A stretch of DNA of 64,000 nt. It comes from Pseudomonas peli. GTDB lineage: Bacteria > Pseudomonadota > Gammaproteobacteria > Pseudomonadales > Pseudomonadaceae. The position numbers were made by a program, and so were the translations under genes. The stretch spans positions 1 to 64,000 of the forward strand of contig NZ_FMTL01000007.1 of the NCBI RefSeq assembly GCF_900099645.1, written 5' to 3'. Below the pieces are notes generated by a model. It made no database searches, was not told where the DNA came from, and saw only the letters and a program-made list of their open reading frames with translations. Positions 46,414 to 54,889 of this stretch are shown in pieces (the stretch's first letter is position 1; each line of letters opens with the position of its first letter).

Positions 46414-47694
46414 ATGAGCAAGACCAACGAATCCCTGATGCAACGCCGCACCGCTGCCGTTCCGCGCGGCGTGGGCCAGATCCACCCGATCTTTGCTGAA
46501 TCGGCAAAGAACGCCACCGTAACCGACGTTGAAGGCCGCGAGTTTATCGACTTCGCTGGCGGCATCGCCGTGCTCAACACCGGCCACCTGCACCCGAAAG
46601 TGGTGGCAGCGGTGCAAGAGCAGCTGACCAAACTGACCCACACCTGCTTCCAGGTGCTGGCGTACGAGCCGTACGTTGAACTGTGCGAGAAAGTTAACGC
46701 ACGCGTGCCAGGCGACTTCGCCAAGAAGACCCTGCTGGTCACCACCGGCTCCGAAGCCGTGGAAAACTCGATCAAAATCGCCCGCGCTGCCACCGGTCGT
46801 GCTGGCGTGATCGCCTTCACTGGCGGTTACCACGGCCGCACCATGATGACCCTGGGGCTGACCGGCAAGGTCGTGCCGTACTCGGCCGGTATGGGCCTGA
46901 TGCCGGGCGGTATCTTCCGCGCTCAGTACCCGTGTGAACTGCATGGCGTCAGCAGCGATGACGCGATTGCCAGCATCGAGCGCATCTTCAAGAACGATGC
47001 TGAGCCGCGCGACATCGCCGCGATCATCATCGAGCCAGTGCAGGGTGAAGGTGGTTTCTACGTCGCGCCGAAAGACTTCATGCTGCGCCTGCGCGCCCTG
47101 TGTGATCAGCACGGCATCCTGCTGATCGCTGACGAAGTGCAGACCGGTGCCGGCCGTACCGGCACCTTCTTCGCCATGGAACAGATGGGCGTTGCCGCCG
47201 ACCTGACCACCTTTGCCAAATCCATAGCAGGCGGTTTCCCGGTGGCGGGCGTGTGCGGCAAGGCTGAATACATGGACGCCATCGCTCCAGGCGGTTTGGG
47301 TGGCACCTACGCCGGCAGCCCGATTGCCTGCGCCGCGGCCCTGGCCGTGATGGAAGTGTTCGAGGAAGAGCAGCTGCTGGATCGCTGCAAAGCAGTGGGC
47401 GAGCGTCTCGTCACTGGCCTCAAAGCCATTCAGGCCAAGCACAACAGCATCGGCGAAGTGCGCGCCCTGGGCGCCATGATTGCCATGGAGCTGTGCGAAG
47501 GTGGCGACGTGCACAAACCCAACGCCGCGCTGACCGGGCAGATTGTGGCCAAGGCACGTGAGAAGGGTTTGATCCTGCTGTCCTGTGGCACCTACGGCAA
47601 CGTGTTGCGCGTGCTGGTGCCGTTGACCGCTGAAGATGCGCTGCTCGACCGTGGCCTGGCGATCATCGCCGAGTGCTTCGACGAACTGGCGTAA
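46414..47694 (+). CDS. gabT: 4-aminobutyrate / 5-aminovalerate aminotransferase GabT
   Basis: A 426-residue class III PLP aminotransferase. TTGSEAVENSIKIAR binds the cofactor phosphate, ADEVQTGAGRTG holds Asp240, and Lys269 in TFAKSIAGGFP is the Schiff-base Lys. It transaminates GABA or 5-aminovalerate to the semialdehyde used by GabD. A strong terminator follows, making it the last gene of the agt-gab block. Confidence 0.95.
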   Translation: MSKTNESLMQRRTAAVPRGVGQIHPIFAESAKNATVTDVEGREFIDFAGGIAVLNTGHLHPKVVAAVQEQLTKLTHTCFQVLAYEPYVELCEKVNARVPGDFAKKTLLVTTGSEAVENSIKIARAATGRAGVIAFTGGYHGRTMMTLGLTGKVVPYSAGMGLMPGGIFRAQYPCELHGVSSDDAIASIERIFKNDAEPRDIAAIIIEPVQGEGGFYVAPKDFMLRLRALCDQHGILLIADEVQTGAGRTGTFFAMEQMGVAADLTTFAKSIAGGFPVAGVCGKAEYMDAIAPGGLGGTYAGSPIACAAALAVMEVFEEEQLLDRCKAVGERLVTGLKAIQAKHNSIGEVRALGAMIAMELCEGGDVHKPNAALTGQIVAKAREKGLILLSCGTYGNVLRVLVPLTAEDALLDRGLAIIAECFDELA

Positions 47695-47716
47695 GCCCGC
47701 AGCGCTCATACAAAAG

Positions 47717-47736
47717 ACCCGCTTCGGCGGGTTTTT
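47717..47736 (+). terminator. rho-independent terminator after gabT
   Basis: ACCCGC-TTCG-GCGGGT followed by TTTT: a tetraloop-capped 6-bp stem 22 bases past the gabT stop. Confidence 0.9.
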
Positions 47737-47755
47737 CCTTATCTGCGTTATCGTA

Positions 47756-47782
47756 GGGTGGATGAAAAGGCGCCATCCACCC
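47756..47782. repeat. inverted repeat of a common Pseudomonas intergenic type
   Basis: GGGTGGAT (47756-47763) and ATCCACCC (47775-47782) pair perfectly around 11 bases. It lies between the gabT terminator and a TACAAT sequence (47835-47840) that could be the -10 of the rpe promoter. Confidence 0.5.
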
Positions 47783-47873
47783 TCCGCGCCACCTGCCGAC
47801 CATCGTCCCAGCGACGCCCGAGAATCCGCTCGGGTACAATGCGCGCCTTCCGTGAATGCCACCGAGGTGCGTT

Positions 47874-48548
47874 ATGCAACCCTTCGCCATTGCCCCGTCG
47901 ATCCTCTCCGCCGATTTCGCCCGCCTGGGTGAAGAAGTCGACAAGGTGCTCGCCGCCGGTGCCGACATCGTGCACTTCGATGTGATGGACAATCACTATG
48001 TGCCCAACCTGACCATCGGCCCGATGGTCTGCGCCGCGCTGCGTAAATACGGCATCACCGCGCCGATCGACGCGCACCTGATGGTCAAGCCGGTTGACCG
48101 CATCATCGGCGACTTTATCGAGGCCGGTGCCACGTACATCACTTTCCACCCGGAAGCCTCTGAGCATATCGACCGCTCGCTGCAGTTGATTCGCGACGGC
48201 GGCTGCAAGGCCGGTCTGGTGTTCAACCCGGCCACCCCTCTGGATGTGCTCAAGCACGTGATGGATAAGGTCGACATGATCCTGCTGATGAGCGTCAACC
48301 CAGGCTTCGGTGGGCAGAAATTTATTCCCCATACCCTGGAAAAGCTTAAGCAAGCCCGCGCGCTGATCGATGCCTCTGGCCGTGAAATCCGCCTGGAGAT
48401 CGATGGCGGTGTGAATGTGCAGAACATCCGCGAAATCGCCGCTGCCGGTGCCGACACCTTTGTCGCCGGCTCGGCGATCTTCAATCAGCCGGACTACAAA
48501 GCAGTGATCGACGCCATGCGCGCTGAATTGGCTCAGGCTCGCGGATGA
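47874..48548 (+). CDS. rpe: ribulose-phosphate 3-epimerase
   Basis: A 224-residue TIM-barrel enzyme of the pentose phosphate pathway. PSILSADF, HFDVMDNHYVPNLTIG, MSVNPGFGGQKF and EIDGGVN are the metal and phosphate motifs. The ATG at 47874 follows GAGGTG; the in-frame start at 47856 lies within the ribosome-site region. It overlaps gph by 4 bases, a conserved pair. Confidence 0.96.
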   Translation: MQPFAIAPSILSADFARLGEEVDKVLAAGADIVHFDVMDNHYVPNLTIGPMVCAALRKYGITAPIDAHLMVKPVDRIIGDFIEAGATYITFHPEASEHIDRSLQLIRDGGCKAGLVFNPATPLDVLKHVMDKVDMILLMSVNPGFGGQKFIPHTLEKLKQARALIDASGREIRLEIDGGVNVQNIREIAAAGADTFVAGSAIFNQPDYKAVIDAMRAELAQARG

Positions 48549-49240
48549 GTCTGCTGCGCGAGCTGTTCCTGGGCGAGTTGCCGCGCCTGGTGATGTTTGA
48601 TCTGGACGGCACCCTGGTGGATTCGGTACCGGACCTGGCCGCAGCCATCGACAAGACTTTGCGCGATTTGGGGCGGCCGGCTGCGGGTGTGGCACAGGTG
48701 CGTAATTGGGTCGGTAATGGCCCGCGGGTGCTGGTACGCCGCGCCCTGGCGGGCGGGCTGCAACATGAGCATATAGATGAGGCCCTCGCCGAGCAGGCGC
48801 TGGAGCTGTTTATGCAGCATTACGCCGAAAACCACGCGCTGACTCAGGTTTATACCGGTGTAAGGCCGACCCTGGACTGGCTGCGCGAGCAGCGGGTGGA
48901 GCTGGCGATTGTCACCAACAAGCCCGAACGCTTTGTTGCGCCCTTGTTGGATGAAAAGGGCTTGGGCGGCTATTTTCGTTGGATTGTTGGCGGCGACACC
49001 CTCCCTCAGCAGAAACCCGACCCTGCAGCGCTGCTGCATGTGCTGCAACTGGCCCGAGTGGACGCTGCGCACGCGCTGTTTGTCGGTGACTCGCGCAATG
49101 ACGTGTTGGCGGCCAGAGCAGCCGGCGTGCCCTGTGTGGCGCTGAGTTACGGCTATAACCACGGCCGACCGATTGCCGAGGAGAATCCTGCGCATGTGCT
49201 GGATTGTCTGAGCGGCTTGCTGCGCCCGGCTGAGCCCTGA
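48545..49240 (+). CDS. gph: phosphoglycolate phosphatase
   Basis: A 231-residue HAD hydrolase. Nucleophile Asp19 and Asp21 in FDLDGTLVDS, TNKPERF, the Lys in QQKPDP, and GDSRNDVLAARAAG complete the HAD set. It removes 2-phosphoglycolate arising from DNA repair. Coupled to rpe by an ATGA overlap; it lies just upstream of trpE, as in other pseudomonads. Confidence 0.94.
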   Translation: MSLLRELFLGELPRLVMFDLDGTLVDSVPDLAAAIDKTLRDLGRPAAGVAQVRNWVGNGPRVLVRRALAGGLQHEHIDEALAEQALELFMQHYAENHALTQVYTGVRPTLDWLREQRVELAIVTNKPERFVAPLLDEKGLGGYFRWIVGGDTLPQQKPDPAALLHVLQLARVDAAHALFVGDSRNDVLAARAAGVPCVALSYGYNHGRPIAEENPAHVLDCLSGLLRPAEP

Positions 49241-49259
49241 TTTTGCCGGGGTTTGCGGG

Positions 49260-49288
49260 TTGATTCGGGTCCGGCCCTGCGCTAGTGT
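49260..49288 (+). promoter_or_regulatory. candidate sigma-70 promoter of trpE
   Basis: TTGATT (49260-49265) and TAGTGT (49283-49288) are separated by exactly 17 bases. Transcription from here would give a leader of about 180 bases before trpE, long enough for an attenuator. Confidence 0.45.
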
Positions 49289-49364
49289 GGCCGAACTTCA
49301 ATCCCGCCTGAAATAAGAGAGCTTCGTGGTGGTTACCTGCACGCGCTGGTCGGCAAGCACCGAC

Positions 49365-49409
49365 ATGAAAATCATCAAGGCCCTGGCCCGTTGGCGCTGG
49401 CGCCCCTGA
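49365..49409 (+). CDS. Trp-rich leader peptide of trpE (TrpL-like)
   Basis: A 14-codon ORF, ATG to TGA, encoding MKIIKALARWRWRP. Two Trp codons lie within the last five residues, in the place where ribosome stalling would be sensed. The frame is also open from a GTG at 49326, which would make a 27-residue form with a third Trp. No strong ribosome site precedes the ATG. Attenuation of trpE by a translated leader is established in P. putida; assignment here rests on position and composition. Confidence 0.6.
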   Translation: MKIIKALARWRWRP

Positions 49410-49419
49410 TCTGATCTTG

Positions 49420-49433
49420 GCCGCCTAGGCGGC
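49420..49433 (+). promoter_or_regulatory. candidate attenuator hairpin before trpE
   Basis: GCCGCC-TA-GGCGGC forms a compact GC stem 10 bases after the leader stop, followed by GCGTTTG, only a weak U-run. The stretch GGCGCTGGCGCC overlapping the Trp codons can form a competing stem. The terminator looks weak, so the mechanism is tentative. Confidence 0.45.
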
Positions 49434-49476
49434 GCGTTTGCACTCGACCGAATTACCTCAAGCCACGAGGCTGATC

Positions 49477-50970
49477 ATGACCCGCGAAGAATTCCTGCGT
49501 TTAGCCGCTGCCGGCTATAACCGCATTCCTGTTGCCTGCGAAACCCTGGTGGATTTCGACACCCCGCTGTCCATTTATCTGAAGCTGGCTGATGAGGCCA
49601 ATACCTACCTGCTGGAGTCCGTGCAGGGCGGTGAGAAGTGGGGGCGTTACTCCATCATTGGCCTGCCGGCACGCACCGTGTTGCGTGCGTACGAGCATGA
49701 CGTGACCATCAGCGTCGACGGTGTCGAAGTGGAGCGTCATCACTGCGAAGACCCACTGGCCTTTGTCGAGCAGTTCAAAGATCGCTACAAGGTACCGACG
49801 CTGGCCGGCTTGCCGCGCTTTAACGGTGGTCTGGTCGGTTACTTTGGCTATGACAGCGTGCGCTACGTCGAGCCCAAATTGGCCAAGGGCGTTAACCCCG
49901 ATGCCTTGGGTACACCGGATATCCTGCTGATGGTGTCCGATGCGGTGGTGGTGTTCGACAACCTGGCCGGCAAGATGCACGCCATCGTGCTGGTTGATCC
50001 GAGCGATGCCGATGCGCTGGAGCAGGGCCAAGCGCGCTTGCAGGAAATCCTGCACAAGCTGCGTCAGCCGATTACCCCGCGCCTGGGCGTGGACCTGGCG
50101 GCACCGGCCGGTGCCGAGCCGGACTTTATCTCCAGCTTCAAGCGCGATGACTACGAAAATGCAGTCAAGGCGATCAAGGAGTACATCCTCGCGGGCGACT
50201 GCATGCAGGTGGTGATCTCGCAGCGCATGTCGATCCCGTTCAAGGCGGCGCCGATTGATCTGTACCGGGCGCTGCGTTGCATCAACCCGACGCCCTACAT
50301 GTACTTCTTCAACTTTGGCGACTTTCACGTGGTCGGCAGCTCGCCGGAGGTGCTGGTGCGCCTGGAAGATGGCTTGGTCACCGTGCGCCCAATTGCCGGC
50401 ACCCGCCCGCGTGGTGCCAACGAGGAGGCTGACCTGGCCCTGGAAGAGGACCTGCTGTCCGATGCCAAGGAAGTCGCCGAGCACCTGATGCTGATCGACC
50501 TGGGCCGTAACGATGTCGGCCGGGTAGCCAGCACCGGTAGCGTCAAACTGACCGAGAAGATGGTGATTGAGCGTTATTCCAACGTCATGCACATCGTCTC
50601 CAACGTCACCGGCCACCTCAAAGAGGGCCTGACGGCGATGGACGCGCTGCGCGCCATTCTGCCGGCGGGTACCTTGTCCGGCGCACCGAAGATTCGCGCG
50701 ATGGAAATCATCGATGAGCTGGAGCCGGTCAAGCGCGGTGTCTACGGCGGCGCCGTGGGCTACCTGGCGTGGAACGGCAATATGGACACCGCCATCGCCA
50801 TTCGTACCGCGGTGATCAAAGACGGCGAGCTGCATGTGCAGGCCGGTGCCGGCATTGTGGCCGACTCGGTGCCCGCGCTGGAGTGGGAGGAGACGCTGAA
50901 CAAGCGTCGCGCCATGTTCCGTGCTGTGGCGCTCGCCGAGCAAACCGTCACTGACCCGTCCACGCGCTGA
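49477..50970 (+). CDS. trpE: anthranilate synthase component I
   Basis: A 497-residue chorismate-using enzyme, first committed step to tryptophan. The Trp feedback motif LLES is at 45-48; the chorismate-binding C-terminal half carries RPIAGTRPRG, DLGRNDVGRV and GTLSGAPKIRAMEII. The ATG at 49477 with GAGG upstream was chosen over 49438. trpG begins only 11 bases after its stop, unlike P. aeruginosa, where a pyocin cluster intervenes. Confidence 0.97.
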   Translation: MTREEFLRLAAAGYNRIPVACETLVDFDTPLSIYLKLADEANTYLLESVQGGEKWGRYSIIGLPARTVLRAYEHDVTISVDGVEVERHHCEDPLAFVEQFKDRYKVPTLAGLPRFNGGLVGYFGYDSVRYVEPKLAKGVNPDALGTPDILLMVSDAVVVFDNLAGKMHAIVLVDPSDADALEQGQARLQEILHKLRQPITPRLGVDLAAPAGAEPDFISSFKRDDYENAVKAIKEYILAGDCMQVVISQRMSIPFKAAPIDLYRALRCINPTPYMYFFNFGDFHVVGSSPEVLVRLEDGLVTVRPIAGTRPRGANEEADLALEEDLLSDAKEVAEHLMLIDLGRNDVGRVASTGSVKLTEKMVIERYSNVMHIVSNVTGHLKEGLTAMDALRAILPAGTLSGAPKIRAMEIIDELEPVKRGVYGGAVGYLAWNGNMDTAIAIRTAVIKDGELHVQAGAGIVADSVPALEWEETLNKRRAMFRAVALAEQTVTDPSTR

Positions 50971-50981
50971 GGAGTCCCGCC

Positions 50982-51575
50982 ATGCTTTTGATGATCGATA
51001 ACTACGACTCCTTTACCTACAACGTGGTGCAGTACCTGGGTGAGCTGGGCGCAGACGTGCATGTGATCCGCAATGATGAACTGTCGATTGCCGAGATCGA
51101 GGCGCTTAAACCTGAGCGCATCGTGGTCTCGCCGGGGCCGTGCACGCCGACCGAAGCCGGGGTGTCCATTGAGGCAATTATGCATTTCGCCGGCAAATTG
51201 CCGATTCTCGGTGTGTGCCTGGGCCACCAGAGCATCGGCCAGGCTTTCGGCGGCGATGTCGTGCGTGCGCGCCAGGTGATGCATGGCAAGACCAGCCCGG
51301 TGTTTCACCGCGATCTGGGCGTCTTTGCCGGCCTGAACAACCCGTTGACGGTGACCCGCTATCATTCCTTGGTGGTCAAGCGCGAAACCTTGCCGGACTG
51401 CCTGGAAATCACCGCCTGGACACAGCATGAAGATGGTTCGGTGGATGAGATCATGGGGCTGCGCCACAAGACCCTGCATATTGAGGGCGTGCAGTTCCAC
51501 CCGGAGTCGATTCTCACCGAACAGGGCCACGAGCTGTTTGCCAACTTCCTCAAACAACAAGGAGGCCAGCGCTGA
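50982..51575 (+). CDS. trpG: anthranilate synthase component II (glutamine amidotransferase)
   Basis: A 197-residue class I amidotransferase that supplies ammonia to TrpE. Nucleophile Cys79 in GVCLGHQS, and the His-Glu of VQFHPESI near residue 172, complete the triad. GGAG lies 7 bases before the ATG. It overlaps trpD by one base (TGATG). Confidence 0.97.
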   Translation: MLLMIDNYDSFTYNVVQYLGELGADVHVIRNDELSIAEIEALKPERIVVSPGPCTPTEAGVSIEAIMHFAGKLPILGVCLGHQSIGQAFGGDVVRARQVMHGKTSPVFHRDLGVFAGLNNPLTVTRYHSLVVKRETLPDCLEITAWTQHEDGSVDEIMGLRHKTLHIEGVQFHPESILTEQGHELFANFLKQQGGQR

Positions 51576-52624
51576 TGAACATCAAGGAAGCCCTCAATCG
51601 AGTGGTCAACCAGCTCGACCTGAGCACCGAAGAAATGCAGGATGTCATGCGCGAGATCATGACGGGCCAGTGCACGGATGCGCAGATCGGCGCCTTTCTG
51701 ATGGGCATGCGCATGAAAAGCGAGACCATCGACGAGATCGTCGGTGCCGTTTCGGTCATGCGTGAGCTGGCCAGCCATGTGCACTTGCAGACCCTCGATC
51801 ATGTGGTGGATGTGGTCGGCACCGGTGGCGATGGCGCGAATATTTTCAACGTCTCCACGGCGGCAAGCTTTGTGGTTGCGGCTGCAGGCGGCAAGGTGGC
51901 CAAACACGGCAATCGTGCCGTTTCTGGCAAGAGCGGCAGTGCTGATCTGCTGGAGACTGCAGGGATCTACCTGAGTCTGACGCCCGTGCAGGTGGCACGC
52001 TGTATCGAGAGCGTCGGGGTCGGCTTTATGTTTGCCCAGGTGCATCACTCGGCGATGAAATATGCCGCCGTGCCACGTCGTGAGCTGGGTCTGCGTACCC
52101 TCTTCAATATGCTTGGCCCACTGACCAATCCGGCCGGGGTCAAGCATCAGGTGGTCGGCGTGTTCAGTCAGGCGCTGTGCCGGCCACTGGCCGAAGTACT
52201 CAAGCGCCTCGGCAGTCAGCACATCCTGGTGGTGCATTCGCGCGATGGCTTGGATGAATTCAGTCTGGCGTCGGCGACCCATGTCGCTGAGCTGAAGGAC
52301 GGCCAGATCAGCGAATACGAAGTGCTGCCGGAAGACCTCGGGCTGAAGAGCCAGAGTTTGGTCGGCCTGGCGGTGGAAAGCCCTGAGGCCTCGTTGGCAC
52401 TGATTCGTGATGCCCTGACGAAGCGTAAGACCGAAGCCGGGCAGAAAGCGGCCGACATGATTGCCCTGAATGCCGGTGCGGCGCTGTATGCGGCGGACCT
52501 GGCGAGCAGCCTCAAGCAAGGCGTGCAGCTGGCTCATGACGCCTTGCACACTGGCCTGGCCTGGGAAAAATTGCAGGAGTTGGTGTCCTTTACCGCTGTA
52601 TTCAAAGAGGAGAATGCCGGGTGA
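51575..52624 (+). CDS. trpD: anthranilate phosphoribosyltransferase
   Basis: A 349-residue enzyme joining anthranilate to PRPP. The GTGGDGANIFNVST loop near residue 84 binds PRPP; KHGNRAVSGKSGSAD and the VHHSAMK segment bind anthranilate. Start and stop overlap trpG and trpC, so the three are translated as a coupled unit. Confidence 0.97.
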   Translation: MNIKEALNRVVNQLDLSTEEMQDVMREIMTGQCTDAQIGAFLMGMRMKSETIDEIVGAVSVMRELASHVHLQTLDHVVDVVGTGGDGANIFNVSTAASFVVAAAGGKVAKHGNRAVSGKSGSADLLETAGIYLSLTPVQVARCIESVGVGFMFAQVHHSAMKYAAVPRRELGLRTLFNMLGPLTNPAGVKHQVVGVFSQALCRPLAEVLKRLGSQHILVVHSRDGLDEFSLASATHVAELKDGQISEYEVLPEDLGLKSQSLVGLAVESPEASLALIRDALTKRKTEAGQKAADMIALNAGAALYAADLASSLKQGVQLAHDALHTGLAWEKLQELVSFTAVFKEENAG

Positions 52625-53457
52625 GTATTCCAACCGTTCTGGAGAAGATTCTCGCGCGTAAGGCTGAAGAAGTCGCCGCACGCCGCGCCGTTGTTTCGCT
52701 GGCCGAGCTTGAGCAGCAAGCCCGTGCTGCCGATCCGGTGCGCGGCTTTGCCGAGGCGCTGATCAGCCAGGCCAAGCGCAAGCAGCCGGCGGTAATCGCT
52801 GAAATCAAAAAAGCCTCGCCGAGCAAGGGCGTGCTGCGCGAGCAGTTCGTGCCAGCCGAGATTGCCGAGAGTTATCAGGCCGGTGGCGCCACCTGCCTGT
52901 CAGTGCTGACCGATATCGATTTCTTTCAGGGCGCGGATCGTTACCTGCAGGAAGCCCGTGGGGCGTGTTCACTGCCGGTGATTCGCAAGGATTTCATGAT
53001 CGATCCGTACCAGATCGTTGAAGCCCGCGCCTTGGGTGCCGACTGTGTGCTGTTGATCGTCTCGGCCCTGGAAGACGCGCAGATGGCCGAGCTGGCCGCG
53101 ACGGCTAAAGCCTTCGATCTTGATGTGCTGGTGGAAGTGCACGACGGCGATGAGCTGGAGCGGGCGCTGAAAACCCTGGATACGCCGCTGGTGGGGATCA
53201 ACAACCGCAACCTGCACACCTTCGAGTTGAGCCTGGAAACCACCCTCGACCTGCTGCCCCGGATTCCCCGTGACCGCCTGGTGGTGACCGAGAGCGGCAT
53301 CCTCAACCGTGCCGATGTCGAGTTGATGGAAATCAGTGAGGTGTTTGCTTTCCTGGTCGGCGAGGCGTTTATGCGTGCCGACAATCCGGGGGCTGAGCTA
53401 GAGCGTCTGTTTTTTCCGGAGCGCAAGCGAGTGATCGCGGCTCCTGACGTGGACTGA
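52621..53457 (+). CDS. trpC: indole-3-glycerol phosphate synthase
   Basis: A 278-residue TIM-barrel enzyme, not fused to TrpF. AEIKKASPSKG, the catalytic Lys in RKDFMIDPYQI, and GINNRNLHTFE with ESGI are intact. GTG start overlapping the trpD stop (GTGA). A long palindromic terminator follows. Confidence 0.97.
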   Translation: MSIPTVLEKILARKAEEVAARRAVVSLAELEQQARAADPVRGFAEALISQAKRKQPAVIAEIKKASPSKGVLREQFVPAEIAESYQAGGATCLSVLTDIDFFQGADRYLQEARGACSLPVIRKDFMIDPYQIVEARALGADCVLLIVSALEDAQMAELAATAKAFDLDVLVEVHDGDELERALKTLDTPLVGINNRNLHTFELSLETTLDLLPRIPRDRLVVTESGILNRADVELMEISEVFAFLVGEAFMRADNPGAELERLFFPERKRVIAAPDVD

Positions 53458-53470
53458 AACCATCAAGCCA

Positions 53471-53502
53471 TAAAAAAGCCGACGCATGCGTCGGCTTTTT
53501 TA
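53471..53502. terminator. bidirectional terminator between trpC and vfr
   Basis: A 32-base perfect palindrome: TAAAAAAGCCGACGCA followed by its exact reverse complement. Six As and six Ts flank the GC core, so it can end both the trp transcript and the convergent vfr transcript. Confidence 0.93.
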
Positions 53503-53520
53503 TGGCTGCAGCTTTGGTAC

Positions 53521-54165
53521 TCAGCGCGTGCCGAACACCACCATGGTCTTGCCTTTGACGTTGACCAGGCCCTGTTCTTCCAGAGCCTTGAGCACGCGGC
53601 CGACCATCTCACGCGAGCAGCCGACGATGCGGCCGATTTCCTGGCGGGTGATTTTGATCTGCATGCCGTCCGGGTGAGTCATGGCGTCGGGTTGCTTGCA
53701 CAGGTCGAGCAGGGTGCGCGCAACGCGACCGGTGACGTCCAGAAAGGCCAGGTCGCCCACTTTGCGCGTGGTGTTGCGCAGGCGTTCAGCCATCTGGCTG
53801 CCCAGGGCGTAGAGAATGTCCGGGTCTTGTTGGGTGAGTTCGCGGAATTTGGCGTAGCTCAGCTCCGCCACCTCGCACTCAGTCTTGGCGCGCACCCAGG
53901 CACTGCGTTCTTTCTCGGCTCCGTCCTTCTCGAACAGGCCCATTTCTCCGAAAAAGTCGCCGGAGTTGAGGTAAGCAATGATCATTTCACGACCATCATC
54001 GTCTTCGATCAGGATAGTGACCGACCCTTTGACGATGAAGAACAGCGTTTCGCAGCGATCGCCCGCGTAGATAATGGTGCTTTTGGCGGTATAACGACGG
54101 CGGTGGCAATGTGCGAGAAGCTTGTCGAGATTTTTTATTTTAGGTGTAAGGGTAATAGCTACCAT
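53521..54165 (-). CDS. vfr: cAMP-responsive regulator Vfr (CRP homologue)
   Basis: A 214-residue CRP-family activator, the same length as P. aeruginosa Vfr. The cAMP pocket (GDFFGEMGLFE, RSAWVRAKTECEVAEL) is complete, and the HTH is ITRQEIGRIVGCSREMVGRVLKAL. In P. aeruginosa it controls virulence, twitching and quorum-sensing genes. It is convergent with trpC, the conserved position. Confidence 0.97.
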   Translation of the reverse strand: MVAITLTPKIKNLDKLLAHCHRRRYTAKSTIIYAGDRCETLFFIVKGSVTILIEDDDGREMIIAYLNSGDFFGEMGLFEKDGAEKERSAWVRAKTECEVAELSYAKFRELTQQDPDILYALGSQMAERLRNTTRKVGDLAFLDVTGRVARTLLDLCKQPDAMTHPDGMQIKITRQEIGRIVGCSREMVGRVLKALEEQGLVNVKGKTMVVFGTR

Positions 54166-54395
54166 GCCCGAATCCCGAATGTATAAAGGTGAGCCGTTGT
54201 GCGGCTAGTTCTAATAATAGTTATCCGTACAAGTGTGCCAGTAATCAGGCGCCAGCTTAACAAACCCTCTGTAGCGAGGTCCTGTTTTGCGACCTGGCTA
54301 ACATTCAGCCCGGAACTTTTTACACGCTGACTGCTGGGTGGCGAGTAAAAGCGCTGTGCTAAGCTGCCTCCCTTTTTAACAGCGGAGCCTGGGTA

Positions 54396-54821
54396 ATGAA
54401 AGCGCGTATTCAGTGGGCCGGTGAAGCCCTGTTTATCGGAGAGTCAGGCAGCGGCCATGCGGTGGTGATGGATGGCCCGCCGGAGAGCGGTGGACGCAAC
54501 CTGGGCGTGCGCCCGATGGAAATGGTGTTGATCGGCCTGGGCGGCTGCAGCAACTTCGATGTGGTCAGCATCCTGAAAAAATCCCGCCAGGCGGTCGAGA
54601 GCTGTGAAGCCTTTCTGGAAGCTGAACGCTCCACCGAAGAACCCAAGGTGTTTACCAAGATTCACCTGCATTTCGTGGTCAAGGGCCGCGGTTTGAAGGA
54701 GGCTCAGGTGAAACGTGCGGTTGAGCTGTCCGCCGAGAAGTACTGCTCCGCTTCAATCATGCTGGGCCGCGGCGGGGTTGAAATCACCCATGACTACGAA
54801 ATTATCGAGTTGGGCGAGTAG
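54396..54821 (+). CDS. OsmC/Ohr family protein (YhfA-like)
   Basis: A 141-residue OsmC-fold protein. The two family Cys, Cys51 in GLGGCSNFD and Cys117 in EKYCSAS, are present, so peroxide or thiol chemistry is likely, though YhfA-type members have no proven substrate. It is divergent from vfr across 230 bases in which no other gene was seen. In P. aeruginosa speD follows here; it is absent. Confidence 0.88.
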   Translation: MKARIQWAGEALFIGESGSGHAVVMDGPPESGGRNLGVRPMEMVLIGLGGCSNFDVVSILKKSRQAVESCEAFLEAERSTEEPKVFTKIHLHFVVKGRGLKEAQVKRAVELSAEKYCSASIMLGRGGVEITHDYEIIELGE

Positions 54822-54846
54822 CCTGCTGCGATAACGCCGTTAATGC

Positions 54847-54872
54847 AAAAGGGCACGTCAGTGCCCTTTTTT
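54847..54872. terminator. terminator after the OsmC-like gene
   Basis: AAAAGGGCAC-GTCA-GTGCCCTTTTTT: a 10-bp stem with a T-run on the plus strand and As on the other, positioned to end both this gene and convergent coq7. Confidence 0.9.
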
Positions 54873-54889
54873 GTGCCGCCGATTCAGCC

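Noticed and set aside
45646..47862. 738-codon open frame on the minus strand opposite gabD-gabT
   Set aside because: Antisense shadow of two clear enzymes; composition rich in His, Gln and Gly typical of such frames.
49501..50943. 480-codon minus-strand open frame over trpE
   Set aside because: Shadow of trpE codon usage; no recognisable domain.
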